Assembly: GCF_016650815.1 (NCBI RefSeq)
Contig: NZ_JAEKEZ010000030.1
Span: 7,501-71,500 of the forward strand
Source of the DNA: Pseudomonas sp. TH31
GTDB lineage: Bacteria; Pseudomonadota; Gammaproteobacteria; Pseudomonadales; Pseudomonadaceae
Direction of reading: 5' to 3'
Length of the DNA: 64,000 nt
Positions 18,923 to 28,098 of the stretch are shown here, one piece after another. How positions within the stretch are numbered: position 1 is the first letter of the stretch; every line of letters begins with the position of its first letter. The notes beneath the pieces are model-generated. The model searched no databases. It was not told the DNA's origin and saw nothing but the letters and a program-made list of their open reading frames with translations. The position numbers and the translations under genes were made by a program.

Positions 18923-20014
18923 TTGATCAGGCCGCTTCCAAGCCTTGGGTTACTTGATCGCGTTTTGCGCGTTTTGTTTCCGGGCGTGTTGTTTTTGTTG
19001 CTCAACGGTTGCGCCAGCGTCAGCTACTACGGTCAATTGGCCAGTGGTCAGCTGCAATTGCTCCGGGCCCGGGAGCCGGTTGCCAAGGTAATTGCCAACC
19101 CACAGCGCGATCCGCAACTGCGTGCGCATCTGGCCCAATCGCAAAAGGCTCGGGTGTTCGCGAGCCAGCATCTGCACCTGCCGGATAACCAGAGCTATCG
19201 CCTGTACGCCGACATTGGCCGGCCGTATGTGGTCTGGAATGTCTTCGCCACGCAGGAGTTTTCCCTGACGCCGCAAAACCATTGCTTCCCCATCGCCGGT
19301 TGCGTCGCTTACCGCGGTTACTACAGCCAGAGCGCGGCCCGGGGTGAAGCGGCCATGCAACGACTCAACGGCATGGACGTGTCGATCGGCGGGGTGGAGG
19401 CCTACTCGACCCTGGGCTGGTTCAATGACCCGATCCTCAGCTCGATGATGAATTGGGGTGATGAACGGCTGGCCACGCTGATCTTTCATGAGCTGGGCCA
19501 TCAGCGGTTTTATGTGAAGGACGACACTGAGTTCAACGAGTCTTTCGCCACGTTTGTCGAGCAGGAAGGCACCCGCCAATGGCGCGCCAGCCGTGGACTC
19601 GCCCCGGACAACGGCATGCAAATGCGGCAGCGCGATCAGTTCATTCAGCTGATTCTGGATACTCGCGTACGACTTGAACGGCTGTACGCCCAGCCCTTGC
19701 CCGCCGAGCAGATGCGTCAACGCAAAGCCGCCGAGTTCGAACGACTGCGCAGCAACTATCGGACGATGCGGGAAAGCCAATGGGCCGGGGATAAACGCTA
19801 CGACGCCTGGATCAACCTGCCGCTGAACAATGCCCGGTTGCTGCCGTTTGGTTTATACGACCAGTGGGTGCCAGCGTTTGCGGCGCTGTTCAGGCAGGAG
19901 GGTGGGGATTGGGTAAAGTTTTATGCGGCGGTGGAGAAACTTGGCGGCTTGCCGGTTGCGGAGCGTAAGGCGGCTTTGAAGGCATTGGCAGACCTACAGA
20001 ATGCCGGTGGCTGA
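18923..20014 (+). CDS. predicted zinc aminopeptidase lipoprotein
   Basis: About 363 residues of the putative aminopeptidase family (Pfam Aminopep). HELGH is followed by QRFYVKDDTEFNESFATFVEQEG, giving the His-Glu-His and downstream Glu zinc ligands. Lipobox LLNGC lies near residue 30 after a long leader. No ATG fits; the TTG at 18923 has GAGGA about 11 bases ahead and is the best start, but later GTG/TTG codons are possible. Divergent from the lipoprotein gene at 18862. Predicted envelope peptidase; substrate unknown. Confidence 0.8.
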   Translation: MIRPLPSLGLLDRVLRVLFPGVLFLLLNGCASVSYYGQLASGQLQLLRAREPVAKVIANPQRDPQLRAHLAQSQKARVFASQHLHLPDNQSYRLYADIGRPYVVWNVFATQEFSLTPQNHCFPIAGCVAYRGYYSQSAARGEAAMQRLNGMDVSIGGVEAYSTLGWFNDPILSSMMNWGDERLATLIFHELGHQRFYVKDDTEFNESFATFVEQEGTRQWRASRGLAPDNGMQMRQRDQFIQLILDTRVRLERLYAQPLPAEQMRQRKAAEFERLRSNYRTMRESQWAGDKRYDAWINLPLNNARLLPFGLYDQWVPAFAALFRQEGGDWVKFYAAVEKLGGLPVAERKAALKALADLQNAGG

Positions 20015-20021
20015 ACGGACG

Positions 20022-20115
20022 CCACGCGGGCAAGCCTTGCTCCTACAGATGCTCTGTCCAAACGCAATGGTGTGCACATCACAATCTGTAGGAGCAAGGC
20101 TTGCCCGCGATGAGG
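20022..20115. repeat. REPIN, class C, 5' flank of the RAYT gene
   Basis: Arms GCGGGCAAGCCTTGCTCCTA and its reverse complement TAGGAGCAAGGCTTGCCCGC, with a ~45-base centre containing GTGTGCACATCAC. It begins 10 bases after the aminopeptidase stop. Confidence 0.9.
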
Positions 20116-20140
20116 CCCGAACAGACACATCAAAAACAGG

Positions 20141-20599
20141 TCATAACCAAATCGCATCCCATAACGGGTAATCCCCTACCTTCTCGACCAATCCCGCGCG
20201 TAGCGGATTGGCGACGATGTATCGAGCAACCGCCTGCAGATCCTCTTCCTTGCGGATGGCCCTGTCGTGAAATCCAGGTTGCCAAAGTGGGTCTTCACGC
20301 TGAATCGCACGATTTAATGCCACGGTCGTGCGTGACTTGGTGCGGGCTATCAGCTTTGGCAGTGAGATATTCTGAAGCTCGATCAGCCAATGAAAATGAT
20401 CCGGCATGACAACCCAGGCCAGGGATTTGGCGAATTGCTCTTGCTGCGCCTTTTGAAATGCATCGACTACCATTCGGCCGGTTTTAAAGCTTGAAAAGAC
20501 AGGCTGACGGTTTCGAACGACCGCCGTCAGCAGATAGATTTGTCCAGAACCGGAATAGCGCCCGGTACGTAGACGATGAGCGTGATGCTCGCTTGGCAT
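20141..20599 (-). CDS. REP-associated tyrosine transposase (RAYT)
   Basis: 152 residues of the Y1 HUH superfamily related to IS200/IS605 TnpA. The HxH motif is His68/His70 in VVMPDHFHWLIE, and the nucleophile is probably Tyr127 in VARYIVANPLRAGLV. N-terminal GRYSGSGQIYLLTAVV is characteristic of RAYTs. Single-copy domesticated enzymes of this type act on REP hairpins. Here the gene lies between two class C REP pairs that also share sequence in their centres, which fits the usual RAYT-REPIN arrangement. All catalytic residues look intact. Confidence 0.93.
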   Translation of the reverse strand: MPSEHHAHRLRTGRYSGSGQIYLLTAVVRNRQPVFSSFKTGRMVVDAFQKAQQEQFAKSLAWVVMPDHFHWLIELQNISLPKLIARTKSRTTVALNRAIQREDPLWQPGFHDRAIRKEEDLQAVARYIVANPLRAGLVEKVGDYPLWDAIWL

Positions 20600-20689
20600 T
20601 AATGATCCTCCTTGATCGTGGCCTCAGTCATTAGAGGCTAGAACGACAAAAGAGAATCGGTTGCACAGCAGTTTCTCAGGATGTTTCTG

Positions 20690-20791
20690 CAAGGACGCCA
20701 TCGCGGGCAAGCCTTGCTCCTACAGATGTTCGTCAGAACGCAGAGATGTGCACGCCACGACCCCGTAGGAGCGAGGCTTGCCCGCGAAGGC
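20690..20791. repeat. REPIN, class C, 3' flank of the RAYT gene
   Basis: Arms GCGGGCAAGCCTTGCTCCTA and TAGGAGCGAGGCTTGCCCGC with a ~43-base centre containing ATGTGCACGCCAC, similar to the element at 20022. Confidence 0.9.
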
Positions 20792-20798
20792 GTACTGA

Positions 20799-21449
20799 TC
20801 AACGCCGCAGAAACGCCTGATGCATCTCCTCCAGCGTTTCAAAGTGATACGCCGGCGCTTCGGCGCTGAGCTCTTCGTGGCTGCCAAAACCGTAACCCAC
20901 CGCTGCCGCATCAAGCCCGTTGCTGCGCGCGCCGATCAAGTCGTGTTTGCGGTCGCCGATCATCAGGGTGTTGCCCGGGTCGAGGCCTTCTTCGGCGATC
21001 AAATGGGCGATCAGCTCGACTTTGTTGGTCCGGGTGCCATCCAGCTCACTGCCGTAAATCACTTTGAAGTGCTTGGCGAAATCGAAGTGCCGGGCGATTT
21101 CCCGGGCGAACACCCAGGGTTTGGAGGTGGCGATGTACAGCTGTCGGCCTTGCCCACTCAAGGTTTCCAATAGCAGCGTAACACCGTCGAACACGCGGTT
21201 CTCATACAGGCCGGTGACTTTGAAACGCTCGCGATAGAAATTCACCGCTTCCCAGGCCTTGGGCTCGTCGAACCCGTAAAACTGCATGAACGCCTGCAAC
21301 AGCGGCGGGCCGATGAAGTGTTCGAGCTTGGTCAGGTCGGGTTCGTCGATGCCAAATTTGGCCAGGGCGAACTGGATCGAGCGGGTAATCCCCTCACGCG
21401 GGTCGGTCAAAGTGCCATCGAGGTCGAACAAAACAGTTTGGTAATGCAT
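20799..21449 (-). CDS. HAD-family hydrolase (Gph/PpaX-like phosphatase)
   Basis: 216 residues. Motif I FDLDGTLTD (Asp9, Asp11), motif II Thr/Ser in YIATSKPW, motif III Lys in RTNKVELI and motif IV MIGDRKHDLIGA are all present; the helical cap lies between motif I and II. Member of the HAD-IA phosphatases near phosphoglycolate phosphatase and pyrophosphatase PpaX; substrate not assignable. Starts 28 bp after the gamma carbonic anhydrase gene, same strand. Confidence 0.88.
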   Translation of the reverse strand: MHYQTVLFDLDGTLTDPREGITRSIQFALAKFGIDEPDLTKLEHFIGPPLLQAFMQFYGFDEPKAWEAVNFYRERFKVTGLYENRVFDGVTLLLETLSGQGRQLYIATSKPWVFAREIARHFDFAKHFKVIYGSELDGTRTNKVELIAHLIAEEGLDPGNTLMIGDRKHDLIGARSNGLDAAAVGYGFGSHEELSAEAPAYHFETLEEMHQAFLRR

Positions 21450-21477
21450 GAAGATTCCTGGGCAACAGTGAGAAGGC

Positions 21478-22023
21478 TTAGAGCGGGTCGTAGCCTTCGG
21501 CCAGATGCAGGTCCTTGAGCTTCACGTAATTCGCCGCGCTGTAGGTGAAAAAGGCTTTTTCCTTGTCAGTCAGCGGCCGGATCTGTTTCACCGGGCTGCC
21601 GACATACAGAAAACCGCTTTCCAGGCGTTTGCCCGGCGGCACCAGGCTGCCGGCACCGATGATCACATCGTCTTCGACCACCGCACCGTCCATGACGATG
21701 CTGCCCATGCCGATCAGAATCCGGTTACCCACCGAACAGCCGTGGAGCATGACTTTGTGAGCGATGGTCACGTCGTCACCGATCAAACAGGGAAAGCCGT
21801 CAGGATTGAATGGTCCGGCGTGGGTGATGTGCAGCACGCAGCCGTCCTGAACGCTGGTGCGCGCACCGATGCGGATGCGGTGCATGTCGCCACGAATCAC
21901 CGTCAGCGGCCAGACGGAGCTGTCTTCGCCGATTTCGACGTCGCCGATTACCACCGCCGAGCCGTCGACAAAAGCGCCTTTGCCCAGTAGCGGCGTGTGG
22001 TTCAGATACTTGCGAAGGGTCAC
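21478..22023 (-). CDS. gamma-class carbonic anhydrase family protein
   Basis: 181 residues of left-handed beta-helix hexapeptide repeats (VIGDVEIGEDSSVWP, VMDGAVVEDDVIIGAGS). The three zinc-type histidines appear in GDMHRIRIG, CVLHITHAG and AHKVMLHG, as in Cam/YrdA proteins. Start GTG at 22023 (MTLRKYLNHTPLLG) after GAGAGAGAA; an upstream ATG at 22110 would add residues that look non-coding and overlap prlC. Reversible CO2 hydration is possible, but YrdA-type members are often inactive in assays. Divergent from prlC. Confidence 0.88.
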   Translation of the reverse strand: MTLRKYLNHTPLLGKGAFVDGSAVVIGDVEIGEDSSVWPLTVIRGDMHRIRIGARTSVQDGCVLHITHAGPFNPDGFPCLIGDDVTIAHKVMLHGCSVGNRILIGMGSIVMDGAVVEDDVIIGAGSLVPPGKRLESGFLYVGSPVKQIRPLTDKEKAFFTYSAANYVKLKDLHLAEGYDPL

Positions 22024-22112
22024 GATAGGTTCTCTCTCTGTCGCTGATAGCTGCGGTGAGCGTCGATTGTAATTAAGATGGCCGCATGTTTCTTCCAGCC
22101 AAGGTGCCAACC

Positions 22113-24164
22113 GTGAGCGTGAACAACCCTCTTTTGCAGTCCTACGACCTGCCGCCGTTCTCGGCGATTCGTGCCGAACACGTGCAACCGGCCATTGAAC
22201 AGATCCTGGCTGACAACCGCGCCGCCATTATCGAGATCCTCAAAACCCAGGGCAAACAACCGACCTGGGCCGGCCTGGTGCTGGCGATGGACGAGCTCAA
22301 TGACCGCCTGGGCGCCGCCTGGAGCCCGGTCAGCCACCTGAATGCCGTGTGCAACAGCGCCCAATTGCGTGAAGCCTACGAGTCCTGCCTGCCGGCCCTG
22401 AGCGCCTACTCCACCGAGATGGGCCAGAACCGCGAACTGTTCCAGGCTTTCGAAGCCCTGGCCAACAGTCCCGAAGCCGCCGGTTTCGACGTGGCGCAGA
22501 AAACCATTCTCGAACACGCCCTGCGTGACTTCCGTCTGTCGGGTATCGACCTGCCGCAAGCTCAGCAGAAGCGTTACGCCGAAGTGCAAAGCAAACTGTC
22601 CGAGCTGGGCAGCCGCTTCTCCAACCAGTTGCTCGACGCCACTCAGGCCTGGACCAAGCACGTTACCGATGAAGCCGCCCTCGCCGGCCTGACCGATTCG
22701 GCCAAGGCGCAAATGGCCGCCGCGGCGCAGGCCAAAGGCCTGGATGGCTGGTTGATCAGCCTGGAATTCCCGAGCTATTACGCGGTGATGACCTACGCCC
22801 ACGACCGCGCCCTGCGCGAAGAAGTCTACGCCGCCTACTGCACCCGTGCGTCGGACCAAGGCCCGAATGCCGGTCAGAACGATAACGGCCCGGTGATGGA
22901 AGAAATCCTCGACCTGCGTCAGGAGCTTGCAAAACTCTTGGGGTTCGCCAGCTTCTCGGAACTGAGTCTGGCGACCAAAATGGCGGAATCCAGCGATCAG
23001 GTACTCAGTTTCCTACGGGATCTGGCCAAGCGCAGCAAACCGTTCGCCGCTCAGGACCTGGAACAGCTCAAGGCCTATGCCGCCGAACAGGACTGCCCGG
23101 ATCTGCAAAGCTGGGACAGTGGTTTCTACGGTGAAAAACTTCGCGAGCAGCGCTACAGCGTCGCGCAAGAAGCCCTTCGCGCCTACTTCCCGATCGATAA
23201 AGTGCTGGGCGGCTTGTTCGCCATCGTTCAGCGCCTGTACGGCATCGAAATCGCCGAACAGAAAGGCTTCGACACTTGGCACCCCGATGTTCGCCTGTTC
23301 GAAATCAAGGAAAACGGCCAACACGTCGGCCGCTTCTTCTTCGACCTCTACGCCCGCGCCAACAAGCGCGGCGGTGCCTGGATGGACGGCGCTCGTGACC
23401 GTCGCCGCACCGCGCAAGGCGTGCTGCAAAGCCCGGTGGCGAACCTGGTGTGCAACTTCACTCCGGCCGACAGCGGCAAGCCTGCGTTGCTGACCCACGA
23501 TGAAGTCACCACCCTGTTCCACGAATTTGGTCATGGCCTGCATCACCTGCTGACCCGCGTCGAGCATGCCGGTGTGTCCGGTATCAACGGCGTGGCCTGG
23601 GATGCGGTCGAGCTGCCAAGTCAGTTCATGGAAAACTGGTGCTGGGAGCCCGAAGGCCTGGCGCTGATCTCCGGTCACTACGAAACCGGCGAACCACTGC
23701 CTCAGGACCTGCTGGGCAAAATGCTCGCGGCGAAGAACTTCCAGTCCGGCCTGATGATGGTCCGCCAGCTGGAGTTCTCGTTGTTCGACTTCGAACTGCA
23801 CGCCACCCATGGCGACGGCCGCAGCGTACTGCAAGTGCTCGAAGGCGTGCGCGACGAGGTCTCGGTCATGCGTCCGCCGGCCTACAACCGTTTCCCGAAC
23901 AGCTTCGCGCATATCTTCGCCGGCGGTTACGCGGCGGGTTACTACAGCTACAAATGGGCCGAAGTGCTGTCTGCCGATGCCTTTTCGAAATTCGAAGAAG
24001 ACGGCGTGCTCAATGCCGAGACCGGCCGCGCCTTCCGTGAAGCGATCCTGGCGCGCGGCGGTTCTCAGGAGCCAATGGTGCTGTTCGTCGACTTCCGTGG
24101 CCGGGCGCCATCGATTGACGCACTCTTGCGCCACAGCGGCCTGAGTGAGGACGCGGCAGCATGA
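22113..24164 (+). CDS. prlC: oligopeptidase A
   Basis: 683 residues, M3 family zinc metallopeptidase of the cytoplasm that degrades signal peptides and other oligopeptides. HEFGHGLHHL near residue 470 is the zinc motif, with the third ligand in GVAWDAVELPSQFMENW. The GTG at 22113 (MSVNNPLLQSYDLPPF) gives the normal length; an ATG nine codons upstream is possible. The stop overlaps the ATG of yheV by four bases. Confidence 0.95.
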   Translation: MSVNNPLLQSYDLPPFSAIRAEHVQPAIEQILADNRAAIIEILKTQGKQPTWAGLVLAMDELNDRLGAAWSPVSHLNAVCNSAQLREAYESCLPALSAYSTEMGQNRELFQAFEALANSPEAAGFDVAQKTILEHALRDFRLSGIDLPQAQQKRYAEVQSKLSELGSRFSNQLLDATQAWTKHVTDEAALAGLTDSAKAQMAAAAQAKGLDGWLISLEFPSYYAVMTYAHDRALREEVYAAYCTRASDQGPNAGQNDNGPVMEEILDLRQELAKLLGFASFSELSLATKMAESSDQVLSFLRDLAKRSKPFAAQDLEQLKAYAAEQDCPDLQSWDSGFYGEKLREQRYSVAQEALRAYFPIDKVLGGLFAIVQRLYGIEIAEQKGFDTWHPDVRLFEIKENGQHVGRFFFDLYARANKRGGAWMDGARDRRRTAQGVLQSPVANLVCNFTPADSGKPALLTHDEVTTLFHEFGHGLHHLLTRVEHAGVSGINGVAWDAVELPSQFMENWCWEPEGLALISGHYETGEPLPQDLLGKMLAAKNFQSGLMMVRQLEFSLFDFELHATHGDGRSVLQVLEGVRDEVSVMRPPAYNRFPNSFAHIFAGGYAAGYYSYKWAEVLSADAFSKFEEDGVLNAETGRAFREAILARGGSQEPMVLFVDFRGRAPSIDALLRHSGLSEDAAA

Positions 24165-24449
24165 GCGAGGGGCCTGTGATCACGAAAAAACGCTTTATCG
24201 CCGGGGCAGTTTGCCCGGCCTGCAGCGAGCCGGACAAATTGATGATGTGGAACGAAGACGAGGTCCCGCACCGTGAGTGCGTGGCCTGCGGATACTCCGA
24301 CACGCTCAATGAGCAGAGGTCTGTCAGTGCCCAAGGAATTGGGCACGCGGGTCAACGTTTCGGCGCTGAAAGTGCCGGATGCCAAGGTTCAGGCGGTGCA
24401 ATTCTTCCCGAACCCGAAGTTGAAAAAGAAGCCTGACGAGCAGCACTGA
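24161..24449 (+). CDS. yheV: YheV-family zinc-ribbon protein, frameshifted
   Basis: Small protein with two cysteine pairs, CPACSEP and CVACGYSDTLNEQ, a zinc ribbon. After NEQ the frame changes: the text CAGAGGTCTG at 24314-24323 has one base too many. Removing one base gives GLSVPKELGTRVNVSALKV and an ordinary lysine-rich end KLKKKPDEQH with stop at 24447-24449 (95 residues). Uncorrected, the frame ends at 24436. It overlaps the prlC stop (ATGA), a conserved pairing. The function of YheV is unknown. Confidence 0.85.
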
Positions 24450-24521
24450 GTCATCACTACCTTGCTCGCCGCAACGGCGTGCAAGGTTGGTACGCCCAGT
24501 ACCAGTCAGTTAATGCACAGA

Positions 24522-24555
24522 ACCTGTGGGAGCGAGCAAGCTCGCTCCCACAGGG
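24522..24555. repeat. REP palindrome, class B, single
   Basis: CTGTGGGAGCGAGC then GCTCGCTCCCACAG, a near-perfect hairpin between yheV and the convergent phosphatase gene. Confidence 0.85.
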
Positions 24556-24610
24556 ATTGCAACCTTCAAATCCTTAACTGATCGGCATTAGGCGGTACGA
24601 CTGCTTTTTC

Positions 24611-25258
24611 CTACTTCTCGACGTTGGCCGATTTGAACCAACTCTTCATCGAGCACATGGCGAACGGACTGGTGCTGCAATCACCATTGGCCAGCGCCGT
24701 GCGCAGCTTGTCGACATCAGCCTGCATCATGTAGCGAACACCGTCCTTGAAGTGGGTACTGTCGCCAAAACCGCCTTGGGTCATTTCATTCAAGGCATCT
24801 TCTTTGCTCCAGCCCTGCACGACCACCCGATACATGGCGGACATCAGGCCGGTGCGGTCGGAGCCATGCTTGCAATGCATCAATACCGGGCCTTTGGCCT
24901 CGGCGGTCTGAATGGCGCGAAGCGCGGCGATGACCTGCGCGTCGTCCACATGATTGGTGCGGTAAGGCAGTTGGACCTGGTCGATGCCAGGCGTGGACAA
25001 CCAGCTCTTGTCCGATTCAGGCAGGAAGTTGATGACGGTTCCAACCTTGAGTTTTTCCAGCAGCGGCACTGCGCCGCTGTCCGGCAATGCGCTGCGGTAG
25101 AGCGTCGGGGACATTTGGTAGAGGTTGTATTTGGCCTCCACCGGCTGCGCCCATTCTGCGGGCCGCGCGGGTGCCGCGTCGTCAGCCAGGGCCAGCGACA
25201 CATTGAAAAGGGCTACCAACGACAGGCACATCGCAGGGATAAGACGGGTTTTAGACAT
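24611..25258 (-). CDS. exported dual-specificity/tyrosine phosphatase
   Basis: 215 residues with a signal peptide (to about residue 26, ALADD). The catalytic loop is HCKHGSDRTG (Cys129-x5-Arg135), with an upstream Asp-bearing loop in TNHVDDAQV. Similar to bacterial exported DSPs and to plant/fungal-type Siw14 phosphatases by loop form. A periplasmic place is inferred; the substrate could be phosphotyrosine, phytate or inositol phosphate. The C-terminus has extra cysteines (CSTSPFAMC). Single gene. Confidence 0.85.
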   Translation of the reverse strand: MSKTRLIPAMCLSLVALFNVSLALADDAAPARPAEWAQPVEAKYNLYQMSPTLYRSALPDSGAVPLLEKLKVGTVINFLPESDKSWLSTPGIDQVQLPYRTNHVDDAQVIAALRAIQTAEAKGPVLMHCKHGSDRTGLMSAMYRVVVQGWSKEDALNEMTQGGFGDSTHFKDGVRYMMQADVDKLRTALANGDCSTSPFAMCSMKSWFKSANVEK

Positions 25259-25559
25259 GCTGGGCGACCGTGAAGAAGAAGCGGATTAATAACGCTAGCT
25301 TCAGCCTTGAGCAGTCAAAGGGCTGTGAGCCGACTGTCAAAGAATCGTGAATCGATCGAGCCAAGGGCTACTTTCGTCGCATAACCCGGTTTATTTATGC
25401 TGAATCGCTTCATCCTGATTCTTAGCCTGCTACCATTTGTTACCAAAGTTTTTAGGTACGTGGCCATTTTCACTGATCGTCCCCCCCGTATCGCTGCCAA
25501 AACGAAAAGCCGCTCAATGAATCGGCTGAAAACCATCAATGCCTGATGAGGTGCACCCC
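25259..25559. other. 301-bp divergent intergenic region
   Basis: Lies between the phosphatase gene and the gluconate dehydrogenase operon. AT-richer centre (about 25380-25470) probably holds promoters for both directions; no operator or -35/-10 pair stands out. Confidence 0.4.
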
Positions 25560-26300
25560 ATGTCTGATCAAGATCGAGACAACCCGCGGCGTGAGTTTTT
25601 GCGTAAATCCCTGACCTTGATCCCGGTGGTCACCGTCGCCAGCACTACGCTGGGCAGTTCTGTCCTGCTCGCCGCGCCGCAAGCGGCACCGGCCAGTCCC
25701 GGCAAAACGCCTGTAAGCACCAGCGTCTATGAACCCAGCTACTTCACCGCCGAAGAATGGACGTTCATCAAGGCAGCCGTCGCTCAACTGATCCCGAACG
25801 ATGCCCAAGGGCCAGGCGCACTTGAAGCCGGCGTGCCGGAATACATCGATCGACAAATGAACACCCCGTATGCCGCCGGCGCCCTGTGGTTCATGCAAGG
25901 GCCGTTCAATGCCGATGCCCCCGCGGAAATGGGCTGGCAGAGCAAACTCGTCCCTAAAGAGATCTATCGCTTGGGCATTGCCGCCACGGATGCCTGGTCG
26001 AAAGCCTTGAACGGTAAAGTATTTGCTGATCAAGACAGCGCTACCCGAGACGATTTACTGAAGCAACTCGAAACCGGAAAGCCTGCGTTCGACAGCGTTC
26101 CGTCGACGATTTTCTTCAACCTGCTGCTGCAAAACACCAAGGAGGGGTTCTTCTGCGACCCGATCCACGGCGGCAACAAAGGCATGGTCGGCTGGACCAT
26201 GATCGGCTTCCCCGGCGCCCGCGCCGATTTCATGGATTGGGTGGAACGCAACGAGCAATACCCCTTCCCGGCAGTTTCGATTCGCGGCGAGAGGGCATAA
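25560..26300 (+). CDS. gluconate 2-dehydrogenase subunit 3 (gamma) family protein
   Basis: 246 residues. Twin-arginine signal RREFLRKSLTLIPVV (residues ~9-24) targets it, folded, to the periplasm, presumably carrying its flavoprotein partner along. The mature part FTAEEWTFIKAAVAQLIPNDAQGPGALEAGVPEYIDRQM is the family hallmark. The ATG at 25560 follows GATGAGG. First gene of a three-gene operon with flavoprotein and cytochrome, spaced 2 and 12 bp. Confidence 0.92.
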   Translation: MSDQDRDNPRREFLRKSLTLIPVVTVASTTLGSSVLLAAPQAAPASPGKTPVSTSVYEPSYFTAEEWTFIKAAVAQLIPNDAQGPGALEAGVPEYIDRQMNTPYAAGALWFMQGPFNADAPAEMGWQSKLVPKEIYRLGIAATDAWSKALNGKVFADQDSATRDDLLKQLETGKPAFDSVPSTIFFNLLLQNTKEGFFCDPIHGGNKGMVGWTMIGFPGARADFMDWVERNEQYPFPAVSIRGERA

Positions 26301-26302
26301 GC

Positions 26303-28086
26303 ATGGCAACCGTAATGAAGAAGGTCGACGCAGTGATCGTCGGTTTTGGCTGGACCGGCGCGATCATGGCCAAAGAGCTGACAGAAGCAGGCCTGAACGT
26401 GTTGGCGCTGGAACGCGGCCCGATGCAGGACACCTACCCTGACGGCAACTATCCCCAGGTGATCGACGAACTTACCTACAGCGTTCGCAAGAAACTCTTC
26501 CAGGACATCTCCAAAGAGACGGTGACCATTCGCCATAGCGTGAATGACATCGCACTGCCGAACCGCCAACTCGGCGCTTTCCTGCCCGGTAACGGTGTGG
26601 GCGGCGCGGGGCTGCATTGGTCGGGCGTGCACTTTCGGGTTGATCCAATCGAGTTGCGGATGCGCAGCCATTACGAAGAACGCTACGGCAAAAGCTTCAT
26701 CCCCAAGGACATGACCATCCAGGACTTCGGCGTCAGCTATGAAGAGCTGGAGCCGTTCTTCGATTACGCCGAGAAGGTGTTCGGTACGTCGGGTCAAGCC
26801 TGGACGGTGAATGGTCAACGGGTCGGTGAAGGCAAGGGCGGCAACCCTTATGCACCGGATCGCTCGAACCCGTTCCCGCTGGAATCGCAGAAAAACACGG
26901 TCTCCGCACAGCTGTTCCAGAAAGCGGCCACAGCCGTGGGTTACAAACCCTACAACCTGCCGTCGGCCAATACCTCAGGCCCGTACACCAACCCCTACGG
27001 CGCCCAGATGGGCCCGTGCAACTTCTGCGGTTTTTGCAGCGGTTACGTTTGCTACATGTACTCCAAGGCATCGCCGAACGTGAACATTCTGCCGGCGCTC
27101 AAGCCGTTGCCGAATTTCGAACTGCGGCCCAATTCCCACGTGCTGCGGGTCAACCTCGACAGCACCAAGACCAAAGCCACCGGCGTGACCTACATCGATG
27201 GCCAGGGCCGGGAGATCGAGCAGCCGGCCGATCTGGTGATCCTCGGCGCGTTCCAGTTCCACAACGTGCGATTGATGCTGCTCTCCGGCATCGGCAAACC
27301 TTACGACCCGATCAGCGGTGAGGGCGTGGTCGGCAAGAACTTCGCCTACCAGAACTTGGCCACTATCAAGGCGTTCTTCGACAAGGACACCCACACCAAC
27401 AACTTCATCGGGGCTGGCGGCAACGGCGTGGCAATAGATGACTTCAATGCCGACAACTTCGACCACGGCCCGCACGGCTTCGTCGGCGGCTCGCCGATGT
27501 GGGTCAATCAGGCCGGCAGCCGCCCAATCGCCGGGACCTCGAACCCCCGGGCACTCCGGCCTGGGGCAGTGCCTGGAAACGCGCCACCGCCGATTACTAC
27601 ACCCATCAGGTGTCGATGGACGCCCACGGCGCGCATCAGTCCTACCGCGGCAATTACCTGGATCTCGACCCGGTATACCGCGATGCCTACGGCTTGCCGC
27701 TGCTGCGGATGACCTTCGACTGGCAGGAAAACGACATCAAGATGAACCGCTTCATGGTCGAAAAAATGGGCAAGATCGCCGAAGCGATGGGCCCCAAAGC
27801 CATCGCAGTGATCGGCAAGCAGGTCGGTGATCACTTCAACACCGCGGCCTACCAGACCACCCACCTCAACGGTGGCGCGATCATGGGCACCAACCCGAAA
27901 ACCAGCGCCCTGAACCGTTACCTGCAGAGCTGGGACGTGCACAACGTGTTCGTCCCTGGGGCGTCAGCTTTCCCACAAGGCTTGGGTTACAACCCTACAG
28001 GCCTGGTGGCTGCGTTGACCTACTGGTCGGCGCGGGCGATCCGCGAGCAGTACCTGAAAAACCCCGGCCCGCTGGTTCAGGCTTAA
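26303..28086 (+). CDS. FAD-dependent gluconate 2-dehydrogenase-type flavoprotein (GMC family), one frameshift
   Basis: About 594 residues after correction. N-terminal FAD motif VIVGFGWTGAIMAKELTEAG, GMC segments GNGVGGAGLHWSG, and a C-terminal GAIMGTNPKTSALNRYLQ...FPQGLGYNPT. A cysteine cluster C-x2-C-x2-C-x4-C lies in GPCNFCGFCSGYVC. At 27544-27548 five C stand where six restore the frame (TSNPPGTPAWG); without correction the frame ends at 27712. Oxidises gluconate or a related sugar acid/polyol in the periplasm and passes electrons to the cytochrome encoded next. Substrate not proven. Confidence 0.9.
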
Positions 28087-28098
28087 GGAGCGATAACC

